Part shown: in pieces, positions 38,280 through 49,400 of the stretch
Layout of the letters: every line of letters starts with the position of its first letter
Numbering within the stretch: position 1 is the stretch's first letter
Source of the DNA: Parascedosporium putredinis
Taxonomy: Eukaryota; Ascomycota; Sordariomycetes; Microascales; Microascaceae
NCBI GenBank assembly: GCA_949357655.1
Contig: CASHTG010000002.1
Location: 744,001 to 808,000 of the forward strand
Direction of reading: 5' to 3'
Length of the DNA: 64,000 nucleotides
Translations under genes and position numbers: made by a program
The notes under the pieces: model-generated
The model's input: the letters and a program-made list of their open reading frames with translations, nothing else
Database searches by the model: none
What the model was told of the DNA's origin: nothing

Positions 38280-38710
38280 AGGTAGGTAGCAGGGGAAAGA
38301 GACAGGGGGCCTTGGCTGAAAGAGTCCAAGGAAAGAGGGAAGATGGGAAGGAAACATCCAGACCGATAATTTCTTTGTACATGAGAAGCCTTATTTTTCT
38401 TTTCTCTTTGGGGCCGTTTCCTTGCGCTTGTTTTGATCTTGCATCGTACGGGGACTCCTCATGTTGCTTCCGCTCGTCTTTCTGCGGCCCCTGTTCTGCG
38501 CAAAAGAAAAAAGTATCGTTTTATTGTGGCATGCGAGTTAGGAATATATATAATATCTTGTTTTCTTCTTTCTCCTCTTCAACTCTTATTCTTTTCTCCT
38601 TTGCCCCTTCTTTCCTTCCTCTATGTAGACATTAACGAACATGATTCTCGCCACGTCACCTTTTGCGCATCACACACATACACACATACATACGACAGCG
38701 ATGGGCAACG
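38280..38710. other. Convergent 3' intergenic region
   Basis: 431 bp between AP-2 alpha and the YggS-type gene stops. It is T/C-rich with a TATATATAAT stretch at 38546-38556. A (CACA/ATAC)-rich patch at 38672-38692 lies next to the reverse gene's stop. No coding signal. Confidence 0.6.
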
Positions 38711-39794
38711 CTACACCGTAATCTTGGCGTCCGCCTTGGCAGGACGCTCGCCAAAGATGGTGCTGCCGACGCGCACTTCGCCGCTGCCCATGGCGATGGC
38801 GCCCTCAAAGTCGTCGCTCATGCCCATGCTGAGCTCGAGGGCGTCGGGCTCGAGGCCGAGGTCGCGGGCGACGAGGTCCCTCTGGTCGCGGAGGGCGAGG
38901 AAATCCTCGTTTTCGTTGTCCGGGGTGGTGGCGCGGCTGCGGGCGATGGCGCCAATGGTCATGAGGCCGAGGAGGCGGAGGTGGGGGCAGTCGCGGGCGA
39001 CGGCGCGGGCGAGGTCGAGGGTGTCTTGGCCGGGGCGGCAGCCGGACTTGGCGTCCTCGCCCGAGGTGTTGACCTGGACGTGGACGTTGAGGGGCGCCAC
39101 GGAGGGTCGGCGGCGATGAGGTCGCCGCGGGCCTTGTTGAGGAGGTGGGCCTTTTGAGGGTGTCGAGGCTGGAGACGCAGAAGAGGTTGGGGATGCGGCT
39201 GAGGGGTTTGCAGTGGCCTGGTTGGTTTGGGAAAGGGGGAGGAGGAGGAGGAGGAGTCAGTTTTATGTGAGCCAAGGTGGCGGTGGGTGGGGGATGGTTT
39301 TCTTTTCTTGGGTTTGGTGGCGGTGAGGTGGTATAAGACGGGTAAAGAGTGGTTGGTTAGGGAAAGGAGAATGAGAAAACTTACCGGACTGGAGACCGCC
39401 GATAAAGTGCCACTGGATGGACTTGGGGAGGAGGGCGGCCTTTTGGCTGAGCTCCTGCTGGTAGTTTTCGCCAAAGTGGGAGTGAGAGGCCGGGGCCTGG
39501 TGGAGGGCGAGGATGTCGTTGGCGGGCTTGAGCTTGGAGACGGCGACGAGACGGACCTGCGGGCGTTCAAACGGCTTCGTTAACACTACAGAATTCGTTG
39601 GAGAAAGTACGCAAGGGAGCGCAGGGCTGATGCGGGGGCTCTGCTCTCTTGAACGTGGACAGCGGCGGGAGGGTTTTCCGTACTGTTCTGCCCTTGGAGA
39701 GGGCGGCGACGCTCTCGGCGACGCCTTGGAGCTGGGACACCAGGGTCTTGGCTCGGGCTGGATCAATCTTCATCTCGGGGACTTCTTCGGACAT
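38711..39794 (-). CDS. YggS/PLPBP-family pyridoxal phosphate homeostasis protein
   Basis: Member of the YggS/PROSC family (yeast YBL036C), a monomeric PLP-binding TIM-barrel protein that buffers free PLP; no catalytic activity is established for the family. Exons on the reverse strand: 39684-39794, 39385-39556 and 38711-39217. Introns: 39557-39683 (GTACGG...CGCAG) and 39218-39384 (GTAAGT...ACCAG). The PLP lysine lies in RLVAVSKLKP. Other motifs are HFGENYQQELSQKAALLP, IQWHFIGGLQSG, LFCVSSLDTLK, VQVNTSGEDAKSG, LLGLMTIGAI, ELSMGMSDDFEGAI and the C-terminal VRVGSTIFGERP. Two single-base losses break the last exon: one T (plus strand) in the run 39152-39155 and one base near 39101-39106. Corrected it is 792 nt, 263 aa, normal for the family. 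The C-terminal half is in one frame from about 39100 down to the stop. Confidence 0.92.
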
Positions 39795-39930
39795 GATCTG
39801 ACGCCCTGGATCGGGAGCCTCGCGGTTCGTTTTCTGCTTCTTTCTCTGTCTTATATATATATATCTGGATGCTGGGGGTTTCTAAGGGGAGCGAGTTGAG
39901 GTGGGTGGATGTTGAGTGTGAGGATGGGAG

Positions 39931-39998
39931 GTGAGTTTGTGGTGAGTGTGTGGTGAGTGTGTGGTGAGTGTGTGATGAGTGGTGGGTGTGTGTGTGTA
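39931..39998. repeat. 11-bp minisatellite (GTGAGTGTGTG)n
   Basis: Four near-perfect 11-bp units at 39931-39974 (one T/G difference in unit 1), then a decayed GT-rich tail. It lies 137-204 bp upstream of the YggS-type start codon. Confidence 0.85.
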
Positions 39999-40508
39999 AG
40001 TGCGATGATTTCCTTTGCGGGGAGTTTGGTGGGGAAACGACGAAGGTGGATGACGGATGCAGCAGCCAATGAGCCAAGGTGAATTTCCCTAGCTTTAGCT
40101 ATCAGGTAGGAGGAGAAGAGGACGTTGATGTTGAGAGGAATCTTCTCCAGTGACCCAGAAAAGAAAATAAAGGTACAAAAGCCCGCAAACCTTCCAAATC
40201 TACGCATGGAACCAAGAAAACACGGAGCAACTTCTTCCAGCCCGGCTTGATGCTGCTTGTGAAGTGCATCAAGCGTCGGCTGGGCCAAGAAGCGACGTCT
40301 ATATTCATTTATCGATGCGACATGTACTAATACGCTTGAATCGGGTTAAGCGGCAATGTACTATGATTGGATTACCTCATTGGTGCATAGAACCGCGACA
40401 ACGCGTCCACATTATCGCTGTACTGAAAAATGGAGCTACAGCTCATCAGTCAGGAACCAAGAATGGGAAGGTTAAAAAAAAAAAAAAAGAATAGGGGGCC
40501 AGAAACAG

Positions 40509-40533
40509 GCAGAAGCTGCAGAAGCTGCAGAAG
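40509..40533. repeat. 9-bp tandem repeat (GCAGAAGCT)2.8
   Basis: Two full 9-bp units and a 7-bp partial unit, perfect. Intergenic. Confidence 0.8.
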
Positions 40534-40918
40534 AAGTATGGACAGGCAGGATAGGCCAGTCAATTAACGACATGCTGGTGTGGCTCGTATCGAATCTTGG
40601 GGGACAAAAAAAGCTTGAACTGGTTCCTCGACCCGCGAGAGCCTCACGCTCTTCAAATGTTTCTCAATTAACTTTTTTCTTTTTCTTTTTGTCTCTTTGT
40701 TTCTTTTTCGAGTACATCAATTGATCTGTCTCTCATTCCTCTTATCAGGGGAAGACCACAAAGACATAATTGATTGATACTGTGCGCCATGCTGTTTAAA
40801 TCCAGCACCAACCAACCGGGAATCTATTGACACCATTGGAACGACTGGGATCAATTGATCCATTGGCCGTGACAAGCTCGATAGCGTCAGCGCGGAACCC
40901 ACTTTGGAGCCAACTGCC

Positions 40919-40973
40919 CCTGGTCTTGTCCTGGTCTTGTCCTGGTCGTGTCCTGGTCGTGTCCTGGATTTGG
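40919..40973. repeat. 11-bp minisatellite (CCTGGTCKTGT)n
   Basis: Four 11-bp units, two with T and two with G at position 8, plus a degenerate fifth. Intergenic, about 470 bp upstream of the membrane protein start. Confidence 0.85.
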
Positions 40974-41440
40974 TTCTCTTTTCCAGCACTGGCCTTGAAT
41001 CTTGCAGTCGTCCAATGTCATGTTGCCTGCCTGAACCCAACTTTTCACCCGTTGAATTTATTTACTTGGCCCCTTCAAGTTCACACGCTGCCCCCCTTTG
41101 GGATTTTTCATGCAAGGGGTCGAGTCCTCGATTTCTCTCTCCAGCACCGTCGAGGCCACAATCCCTCTACTGAACTAGTTGAGGCTACACTCGTTAGGAC
41201 GGAAAGAAAAAGAAAAAGGAGAATCCGGATAGAAGAGAACACGGTCCTTTTGGTTTCTTTCCTTCTCCTTTTATCCTTTCCCCGCGCTTCCGAAGGCCAC
41301 CGCCCGAGCCGAGATATCCAGGTCCATTCACGACCAGGCGGAAGGAGCGAAACCGAACATTCCAAAATAGGGACGAAAAAAAAGCCGATTGATTGAGTAA
41401 CATCATAAACCAGCGCAAGATCAGATCAAAAAACGCGACC

Positions 41441-43340
41441 ATGCCGCGGCTCCTAGGCCTCGCCGGCCGCCCGATCCCCGCCTGGCCAACCGTCGCGTCA
41501 TCCGCATCGTCGGAGGCCTGGCCTTCTCCTTCGTCATCATCGTGCTCTTCACCCTCGCCGGCAGCATCCCCACCGGCCCCAGCCTGTCCGAGTACGCCTC
41601 CAACAAGTTCCCCGTGAGCCTGCCCAAGCTCAAAAACTTCAAGAACCCGCTGTCCGGCAGCAGCCTCCTCAGCCCCTTCCGGCCCCCGTCCACCCGCCCC
41701 CGAGGCAGAAGAACGACACGTACGAGGAGGCTTCGTGGTGGGCCGACTGGAAGTGGCTCGTCCCCTTCTCCTCCTCCCTCACCCTCGACGAGGACCGCTC
41801 CCTCCTGCCCCCGCTGTCCGTTCGCCCCGCCGTCTACTGCTACTACGACGTCGATGCCAAAAGGACCTGGCTACCAAGGATGCCGAGAGCGAGCTTCTGC
41901 TCATGTGGCGCATGGCTTGGTGGGCCAAGGGCTTCCGCCCCGTCATCCTCACTGCCGCCGAGGCCACCAACAACCCCCACTACGAGACCCTGCAGCACGT
42001 CCAGGTCGAGGACGCCTTTAAGCCCGAGCTGATGCGCTGGCTCGCCTTTGAGAACATGGGCGGCGGCCTCCTATCTGACCCCGCCCTGCTTCCTATGGGC
42101 GCCTACGACGATAGCCTCATCTCCTTCTTGCGCCGCCGGGCTGGCGAGTACCCGGCTCTCACCACCTGGGCCGGCCTCGACGGTGGCCTCTACGCCGCCA
42201 CCAAACAGCAGGCCGCCGACTTCCTCCAAGAGGTCATGGAAGCTGACTTGTCCAAGCCCACCCACCCCGACAACCTTACCGATCTCGTGCGCCCCGAGTC
42301 CATCGTCTTCGACGCCACCCCGCGCTCCCTCGCCTACTACTCCCCGCCACCCTCGAGAAGTCGTACCCCAAGGTTGCCGACGCCGTCAAGAAGGACGGCG
42401 CCAAGGGCTTGCTCGCCCTCCGCGACCTCATGAACGCCCACTCCCACATCATGTGGCAGAATCTCTTCTCCGACGGCATCGCCATCCTCAAGCCTCTGCC
42501 CCGTCACACTACCCTCGCCACCGAGGACGCCTGGCAGCTCGGCCACATGCTCGCCAACTGCCCCGAATCTCCCCTCCCCGACTCGTGCCCCCTAACCTGC
42601 CCAAGTGCGTGCCCTGCGAGGGCCGACTCGAAGGTCAAGGTCACCACTCCGGAGCGCTACGTCAACTCCTCCACTGTCTTTACAGTCGCCACCGTGCTCC
42701 ACCCCTACACCCTCGTCACCCTCGACAACGTCAAGGAGACCCTCACCGTCGACTGGGTGCGCCGCCAGATGGCCCGCGACCCCTGGCTCTACGAAACCAC
42801 GCTAGAACTCCTCGGCACCAAGGTCGGTTCCGGTGTCCGCGCTATGCGCATCAAGGAGGCCATTGCCGGCACCGAAAACACTGGCCGTTCCATCTGGCTC
42901 ACGGCCGAGAAGGAGCCCCCGTCCGACCTCCACTGGAACTTTGGCTTCCGGCTCCCCGCCACCAAGACCAAGCCCCTCCCCAACCCCGGCGGCAAGCCGT
43001 CCGACGCCGATTCCCCGAGGAAGCCGACCCCGAGGCCGAGCAGGGCTCCTCTGCCGAGGCTGAGCTCGAGCGCTCCCTCCTCCTCAAGGCCCTCGGCGTC
43101 GTTGCCAGCCCCGGCAAGGACGAGAGCCGCCTGCGCGACGCCGTCGAGGCCTGGAACCTTGGCGATACCGAAGCTTGGAAGTTTGCTCGCGCCTTCCTCG
43201 CCCGCCAGACCGTCGAGCGCGTCACCTGGGAGGCCGAGGAGTCCCAGTACGGCGAGGGCGCCGGCTCCGAGGGCGGTCGCCACACATTTGACCGGTGGGT
43301 TGATAAGCTCGAGGAGAAGCTGGATCGTATCCGGCATTAG
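41441..43340 (+). CDS. Conserved fungal single-pass membrane protein of unknown function
   Basis: I do not assign a function. The protein has a basic N-terminus, one membrane segment about 30 residues in (GGLAFSFVIIVLFTLAGSI), then a long presumably lumenal or extracellular part, a type II topology seen in Golgi enzymes. Features include EEASWWADWKWLVPFSSSLT, MWRMAWWAKGFRPVILTAAE, LRRRAGEYPALTTWAGLDGG, HSHIMWQNLFSDGIAILKPL, a Cys cluster (CPESPLPDSCPPNLPKCVPC after correction) and NSSTVFTVATVLHPYTLVTL. To my recollection, similar hypothetical proteins occur across Pezizomycotina. No intron is needed. Seven frame breaks: missing bases near 41458, 41697-41701, 41859-41862, 42341-42348, 42588-42592 and 43013-43016, and an extra G at 42620-42622. 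Corrected it is 1905 nt, 634 aa. A remote glycosyltransferase-like fold is only a guess from topology. Confidence 0.8.
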
Positions 43341-44763
43341 GCGAGAAAAAGAAACGAGATGATGTTGCTTCTCTTTGTTGTATGATCACCGGTCCCACGA
43401 GTACAAGATTGTTCACACCCCGGAGCCCTTTTGGGGGGCTAATAATTTTCCTTATCCATCTCTCCTTTTGGGGTTATCCTTGTTTTATATCTTTTTTTTT
43501 CTTCCTCCCCCTTGCACTTTTATCACTTTCCCTTGAAATATTCATGTATTCAACATGTACAGTCCGGCAACACATATACGGGTGGGGGACGGGAATATAA
43601 AACAAAAACTAGCAAAGACGATGAGCAGGGGAAAACAAACGAAGGCAAGGCAGCAGTTGTGCGCCCTCGCTACGGAACTCAAGACTGTCCTGGCTCTTCC
43701 TCACATTTCCTTTTTTGGGTTTGAACTTTTATCGGAGCTAAGGGCGCATTTCCTTTTTAGATTTTATATGACTGGTTTTTTTCATTCCTAACCTGCTTCG
43801 CTTCCTCTGGCGGACTTTCAATTCGCTTTCGATCTTTGTGACCTTTGTGACGGTTCGGCTGTGCAACCTTTGTTGGTTCTGGATTCCTTGTCTTGATCGT
43901 GAATGCGTCGAGCTTCATACTTGGGGTTAGTATGAGCTACACATCAGTACTGTGGAGCTGGAAAGGAGAGGATACCGAGAAGAAGAAAAAGATACCATGT
44001 ATCCCCTCATTTTTTCCGAGGACTCCATGTGAACCGCTTGGCCGTAGCGTTAAGTTCTTATGCTCCTCGCCTCAGCTAGAAGTTCCCACTCGCGGGTAGA
44101 CCAGGCCTTTACGGAGAAACTACGATAATACGGGGATTGCGGGAAGTCGTAATCGACCTTAGTATCGGGTAGGCCTTGCGCAGTAAAAGGTTACAAAACT
44201 AAACGAACAGGACCCGAGACGGTTTCCGTCACCCTAACGGTCAACGACTGGTCATCAACCGCCGAGCTGGCCCCCTTATCTACATGGCGGCCATCGCCGG
44301 TACAGTGGGACAGGCAAACGATTCACGTCACGGCTTCTTATGCACTGCGTATACGATGAGAGATACCAAAAGTAGAGGATAAGAAAACTAATTCGCATTG
44401 TGAATAAGCGCATAGACTCTCTGGACTCGAGACCGATGTTGAATCAGCAAAGCCAGAGGCCGCCAAGGGCACCCCCACCTCATGACAAAAGGTAAAGAGG
44501 TGGGAAGAGGCCCCGGAGGAGAAGAAGAAAAAGGGCCGAAGAAGAAAACTTGACAATCAGGACCAAGATGGGGGAGTGAGGCCTTCTGCCTCCTCGCATG
44601 TGACGTGCAAAGAGTGGAGAAAGGGAGGAAGAACAAAGACTAGGAGATCAAAGACTTGTTGCGCGAGAACAAAAGAAAAAAAGGCCACCACGAGCGTTAC
44701 CGCCTCTCCCCACTCCAACCCCCACCCTCTTCTTGGTCCCTGTCTTCCCTTTTCTTTCCTCCT
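43341..44763. other. Convergent 3' intergenic region
   Basis: 1.4 kb between the membrane protein (+) and SET protein (-) stops. It holds T/C-rich runs (43490-43530) and A/G-rich runs (44515-44545, 44660-44690). Only short frames occur; I see no supported gene. Confidence 0.5.
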
Positions 44764-45082
44764 CTACTCCAAGAGCGTATCGCCGCCCATCTCACCGCTC
44801 ATTTCTCGTGACGTCACCCCACGTCTCTGCATTCCGGCTTTACCGTTCTGCTCGCCGTTTTCATGGACCGCCCCGTTTCCGTCCGCGGCGGCGGCGGCCG
44901 GGTAGGCGGAGCCGGTACGGGAGTCGAGGTAGGTCGCGAGGGCCGTCTTGGCGGCCTGGACGACCTGCTCGGCGTGCTTGAGCGCGTCTCTCAGCGCGTC
45001 CGCGGTCTGGTCGACCCCATTCTCAGGGGCAATGGTCTTGGTGCCGTTGGCGTGGTGGCCGTTGGTCTGGCCGTTGCTCGCC

Positions 45083-45113
<31 letters not shown>

Positions 45114-46419
45114 TATCGCGCTCCTCAAGGAGCTCGCGAATGTGGGAGTTGAGCCAGATACCCGTGAGCTGCTCAGCAGTCATATCACGGGCGCCAGCAA
45201 TGCGGCCACGGCAGGAGGGGCGGCCGCAGAGGCAGTCAAAGGGCTGAGCCATGTGCCATTCTGTGGAGGGTAGAAGAACTAGCAACGGAGTGTTAGCCGG
45301 AAGAAGAGAGGGGGCGGGGTGCGTCTAAAAGGTGGGGACTGCCGAGGAAGAGAGCCTTGCCTACAAGGTATCCCTTGGCAGGTTGGAGGGCGTGGGGATA
45401 CAAGGTGAAAGGGGAGGGTATACAACTCTCTCAAGGGAAAAAGGAATTTGCTGGGTGAACCAAGCAGGGCACGGGGCACAGGGCCAAAGGAAGGGTGTGA
45501 GAGTGGGGGACGGGGGAAAGGTGTTAGGATGGGGAAAACTCACAGTAAGCTCGTCGCCAGGCTCCAGGCCTTTCGGGCCGACGATGATATTCAAGCCAGA
45601 GGTATCAAACATCTATACCCCGCGGAGGAAAGAGAAACCGAGTTAGCGACATGGCTGCATCACGGGAGTGACACAAGCTAGGGATTGAAGGTTTGAAAGG
45701 TGCAGAACAGCGGGACCAGGTAGCTTGCGATAGCTCACATGCGTCCCGATTTACACAAAAAGCGGGAGGGTGCGGAACCAAAAAGGATTAAAGGAGGGAG
45801 GGTTGCATGAAGCAAAGGTAGTTTGATAGTACCATCCCGCCTAGGGTCAACATCAACCACCACCTCCAAAACGGAGCGAGGTAGGGGAGTGACAAGGACA
45901 AAACCAAACCACGCTGACGGTGTGCGCGCCGTCGGCCACGATAAGGGGACTGAAGACAAGCGACAGAATGGAGAAGTAATACATCTTTCTGACTTGCTCC
46001 ATCGCCGAGTAGACTGGATCCGAGCACACAGAATGTATACCTCGCACTAAACTTCTTCCAGGGAAAGTGTTTGGGTAGGGGAAGGGTTGCGGGGCAGATC
46101 CCGATAAGGAGGGGCCGGCTGAGCCCGGCTCCCCGGAGGAGGTGGGGGGTTCATCTTACCACGGACGGCTCGCACGAGTGGTTGATGTAGAGCAAGTCAC
46201 TGTTCAGATTGAGGTGCTTGTCCTTGCCCATCTGGACCGTGGCGTACGTCGCATTCTCAGCGGCGGTGCACGGAGGGAAGGACAGCTTCGCAAAGAGGGC
46301 GAAGGGGGCAGCGAAATCTTGGAGACGCTCTTGGAGGTGAAGGCGGCTTCGTTGACAATGACCTCTAGCCGGTCTGGGTGGGACGGCTGAGCCCAATGGG
46401 GAGTAAGAGGGGCCGACAT
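44764..46419 (-). CDS. SET-domain protein with post-SET cysteine motif
   Basis: Small SET-domain protein of a Pezizomycotina family; lysine methyltransferase activity is possible, the substrate unknown. Exons on the reverse strand: 46160-46419, 45544-45612 and 44764-45278. Introns: 45613-46159 (547 nt) and 45279-45543 (265 nt), long for this window. The core SET motif is DLLYINHSCEPSV in exon 1. Exon 2 gives MFDTSGLNIIVGPKGLEPGD. Exon 3 gives FFYPSTEWHMAQPFDCLCGR, with CLCGRPSC as a post-SET zinc-like motif. The tail is low complexity: a poly-Ala run (GCC repeat, 45088-45113), Asn/Gly-rich patches and a helical ALKHAEQVVQAAKTAL. Start ATG 46419 precedes SAPLTPHWAQPSHPDRLEV. Two bases seem missing: in the G5 run 46303-46307 and at 45268-45270 (plus strand). 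Corrected it is 846 nt, 281 aa. Confidence 0.85.
45088..45113. repeat. GGC trinucleotide run in SET-protein coding sequence
   Basis: About eight GGC units on the + strand. They encode poly-Ala on the reverse strand in the low-complexity tail of the SET protein. Confidence 0.85.
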
Positions 46420-49400
46420 CTCTACGCTGGTGCCTGTTTCTGCGTTGGAATAGCTCAAGATTGCCGTTGAGGTTTCTAGATTAACCCCAAAAGAGGAGGG
46501 ACAGGAAGGAGGGGGTCGAGACAAGGAGAGAGGAGAGAAGGAGGGGGCGTGGAAAGAAGAAAAAGAGAAGGCAAAGGGACAACGGCTCCAGAAAGAGAAG
46601 GCAGGTATGTCCGGGTGTTGTCGTAACGGCTGTGTCACTCTGTTCAGGACCAAAAAAGCTGAACTAAGGAAAGCGTTGTTTCATACACCACAAGAGGAGG
46701 AAGAGGAAAAGAGTCAAAATGAGGATGATGAACAAGTAAGGGGAAACGAACAAGACAAAGAGGCGCGGGACGATCGCCGTAAATAAAAAGGGCCCAGCTA
46801 GTAGCTTCGGGGTTTGGCGTTCGGAGCAGCCCCAAAATCAAGCGCTACTCGTGTCATGTAGCCCACGAGTCTCCACGTTGCCGGCGAACCCTTCCGCGAG
46901 CTCGGCCCAGCTTGGGGAGGAAGGGGCGGGCTGGCTTTCCTGACAAAAGTCAGTCAACGCACACATAGTTTTTTTCTCTCTACTTCTTCTTCCAATCGGC
47001 CTCCTCGGGCACCCCGCGCGCAAGCGCGCCAATTTTCGAGGTCTTCTAGGACAGGACTGGCGCAGTCTGGCGTGTTCTGCCAGCAAGCCTGCCAGCAAGC
47101 CTGCCTTCTCCTCATGCTTTCCCGCTAGAGAAGCAAATCACCCCTCCCGAGGTAAACTGGGGCTGCAGCTACCGAGAAGGCAAGGGCTCTTTTTCCCCTT
47201 CGCACGGAAACCGCCCTAAAATCTGCTGTTCTCGACCAGTGACGTAGCCGTCCTGGCTCGAATGTGGAGTAAAGTGTCAGCGATTCGGGGGCGCGCGGGG
47301 TGCAGTCTTGTTTCACGCCACTCCATTCCTCGGCTCTTTTTCAAAAGCTAGCTGGCTTGGCCGACTCTCACCTGCCCTGGGCTCTTCAGGATATTATTAC
47401 CTGGATCCGTTGGGTAATCCTGTATTGCAGCTTAGCAGCTTAGCACGCTAGGCCTTGGAAGGAAGAGAGGAAGGAGAACAAGGCAAGAACGCCAGCAAAC
47501 AAAACGAAACCAAAAAAGCCTCGCTTGGGAATGTGGGGTTGAATTGTGCCACGGCACACCTGTGAATGGGTCGGCAACCTCGTGCTTTTTCGTGGTTTGC
47601 ATGCGTGCATGCGAAAATCGCCAGTCTAATCCCCGAGGGGTCAAGCTCGGGGAACGGCGGTTTGGTTCTCGCGAATCAGACCTTTCCCGGAGAAGCGCGC
47701 GAGAGTGCCATTCTTCCTTTGGCGGGGTTTAACTTCCGCAACCAGCTGTTTCTTTTCTTTCTTTTTGGTCCCCGAATTTCACCCACCCCCGCCATGCAAC
47801 TCCACGCCATGCATCATCGCGGTTCCTGTCCCTCTGCCTGGCCCTACCAACTGTGACATAAGCAGCCTGTGATTCGAGAGGCGTTGGCGCTGATATGTTC
47901 TATCGTTTATCAATTTGTATGGCCAACCTTGAAAGGGAGGGGGATTCGTCCGTTCAGCATCTGTTGGACGAACGAGGAGGTGGCGGCGGCGGCGGTGGAT
48001 TGGCCCAAGCATGTGGGCAACGAAGCCTGACATGCATGCGCTGCGAGCTGTGCCTTCTTCCTTGCTGTATCTGCCATGCACTGCACAGCATCTTGCGGGT
48101 TGATGGCTGCTGGCTGCTGATGTCAGAGCAGCTGATACTATTGCAACTCGAACCACACCAGAACGAGTCTTGGGGAGCCCAGATCTGCTGCCCCAGCCGA
48201 TCATCTGGTGGAACTTCCCGGACCAAAGGCAATTTGATGCGTATCATATCGGGAAATCCTCTGCGCATGTGGCATGTGTCGTGGGACGTTGGCAAACTAT
48301 TAATGTATAATCAGTGAACTGGACCTTACTAGGTGTTCATGGGCCGCCACTTCCGGGCAAAGATGAACGAGACCCGTCATGCCAGCCCATCCCGGCTCCC
48401 TCGACAGACTTGGCGATTGTCTCAAAATCAGCTCGGCGACCTGACCAGCGAGTAATGTTGCATCATTTTTAAACCAAGTAGTGCGAACTCGTTTCTCCTC
48501 TGCACCATACTATTTTGCCGTTGTCTTATCGCGAGGCCTGCCTGCCTGATCTTTTTTTCTTTCCCACCAAGTGCTCAAGCCCTCTCTGACCATTATCACG
48601 CACCCCCTAGCCCCCGCTTGGGGACGGAACAGGGTGTGACACCCAAAACGGATTAAGGCGGAGGCACCACGTTTGTAACCTTCCTTCTAGAATCCCCCAT
48701 CCTCGGCCTCTGCCCTGTGGATCGTCTGTTCCCAGGTGTGCTTGTGATACATGTTGCCGCTTCGGATCGACTTAGAAGTCGAAGTTTCCCCTACGCGATG
48801 TTCGAATTCCGGCGGGCCGGACCGGCTAGATAGCTTCCGTTCAGGGTAAGCCTCATCAAGGCAAAATATATCCTAGCCTCCTGCCGATTTCCTATCCCTT
48901 TCAGCACCAGAACAACCTCCTCAACTCGCTCCAGAAGAAGCTTCGACCAGCGGTATACGCTTTGCCAGCCGTTAGCCCCCAAGCCAGTGAGAGGTATCAC
49001 GAGCGCCCGCAATGGCACGGATGCCGCTAGGTTTGGCCGAAGTACTAGTTGTAGCTTCCGCATCTATTCATCTGTGCGCGTCTCATAAGCCCCACTACCG
49101 CGGGATAGCCCGCCATCATCCACCATCATTCACCATCAAGAATCTTCAGTGTTCACCGCCACCGCTCTTAACACGGTCACGTTCTCAACATTGAGAAAGC
49201 GCAAGCGCCCCGAGTGTTGTCCACCCAGCGACCGACCTCCATCATTCTCCCGGCCTGTAGGCATGCCGTCGCTGCTGCCTGGGTTTGCACACCCTCCAGA
49301 CTGTCGCGGAACATTTTGTGACAGAGTCTGCATAATGCTTCTTCTCGTTGAAAGACTGATGGTTGGTGCATGAGAGGGTTTCCCGAGTGGCCAGCCCATC

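Larger units (their letters stand above)
39795..41440. other. Divergent promoter region with three short tandem repeats
   Basis: 1.65 kb between the YggS-type gene (-) and the membrane protein gene (+). It has two separate 11-bp-period minisatellites and one 9-bp repeat (listed separately), a CCAAT box at 40066-40072 (GCCAATG), and an A15 run at about 40473. No coding signal. Confidence 0.6.

Noticed and set aside
38805..39570. Two long Pro/Arg/Ser-rich frames (reverse, 156 and 203 codons)
   Set aside because: Out-of-frame shadows of the GC-rich YggS-type exon; they change frame exactly where the real gene has indels.
42048..43340. 430-codon forward frame treated as a separate gene
   Set aside because: Only its short middle part and its C-terminal part belong to the membrane protein. 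The rest is an Arg/Pro/His-rich shadow created by the frame breaks.
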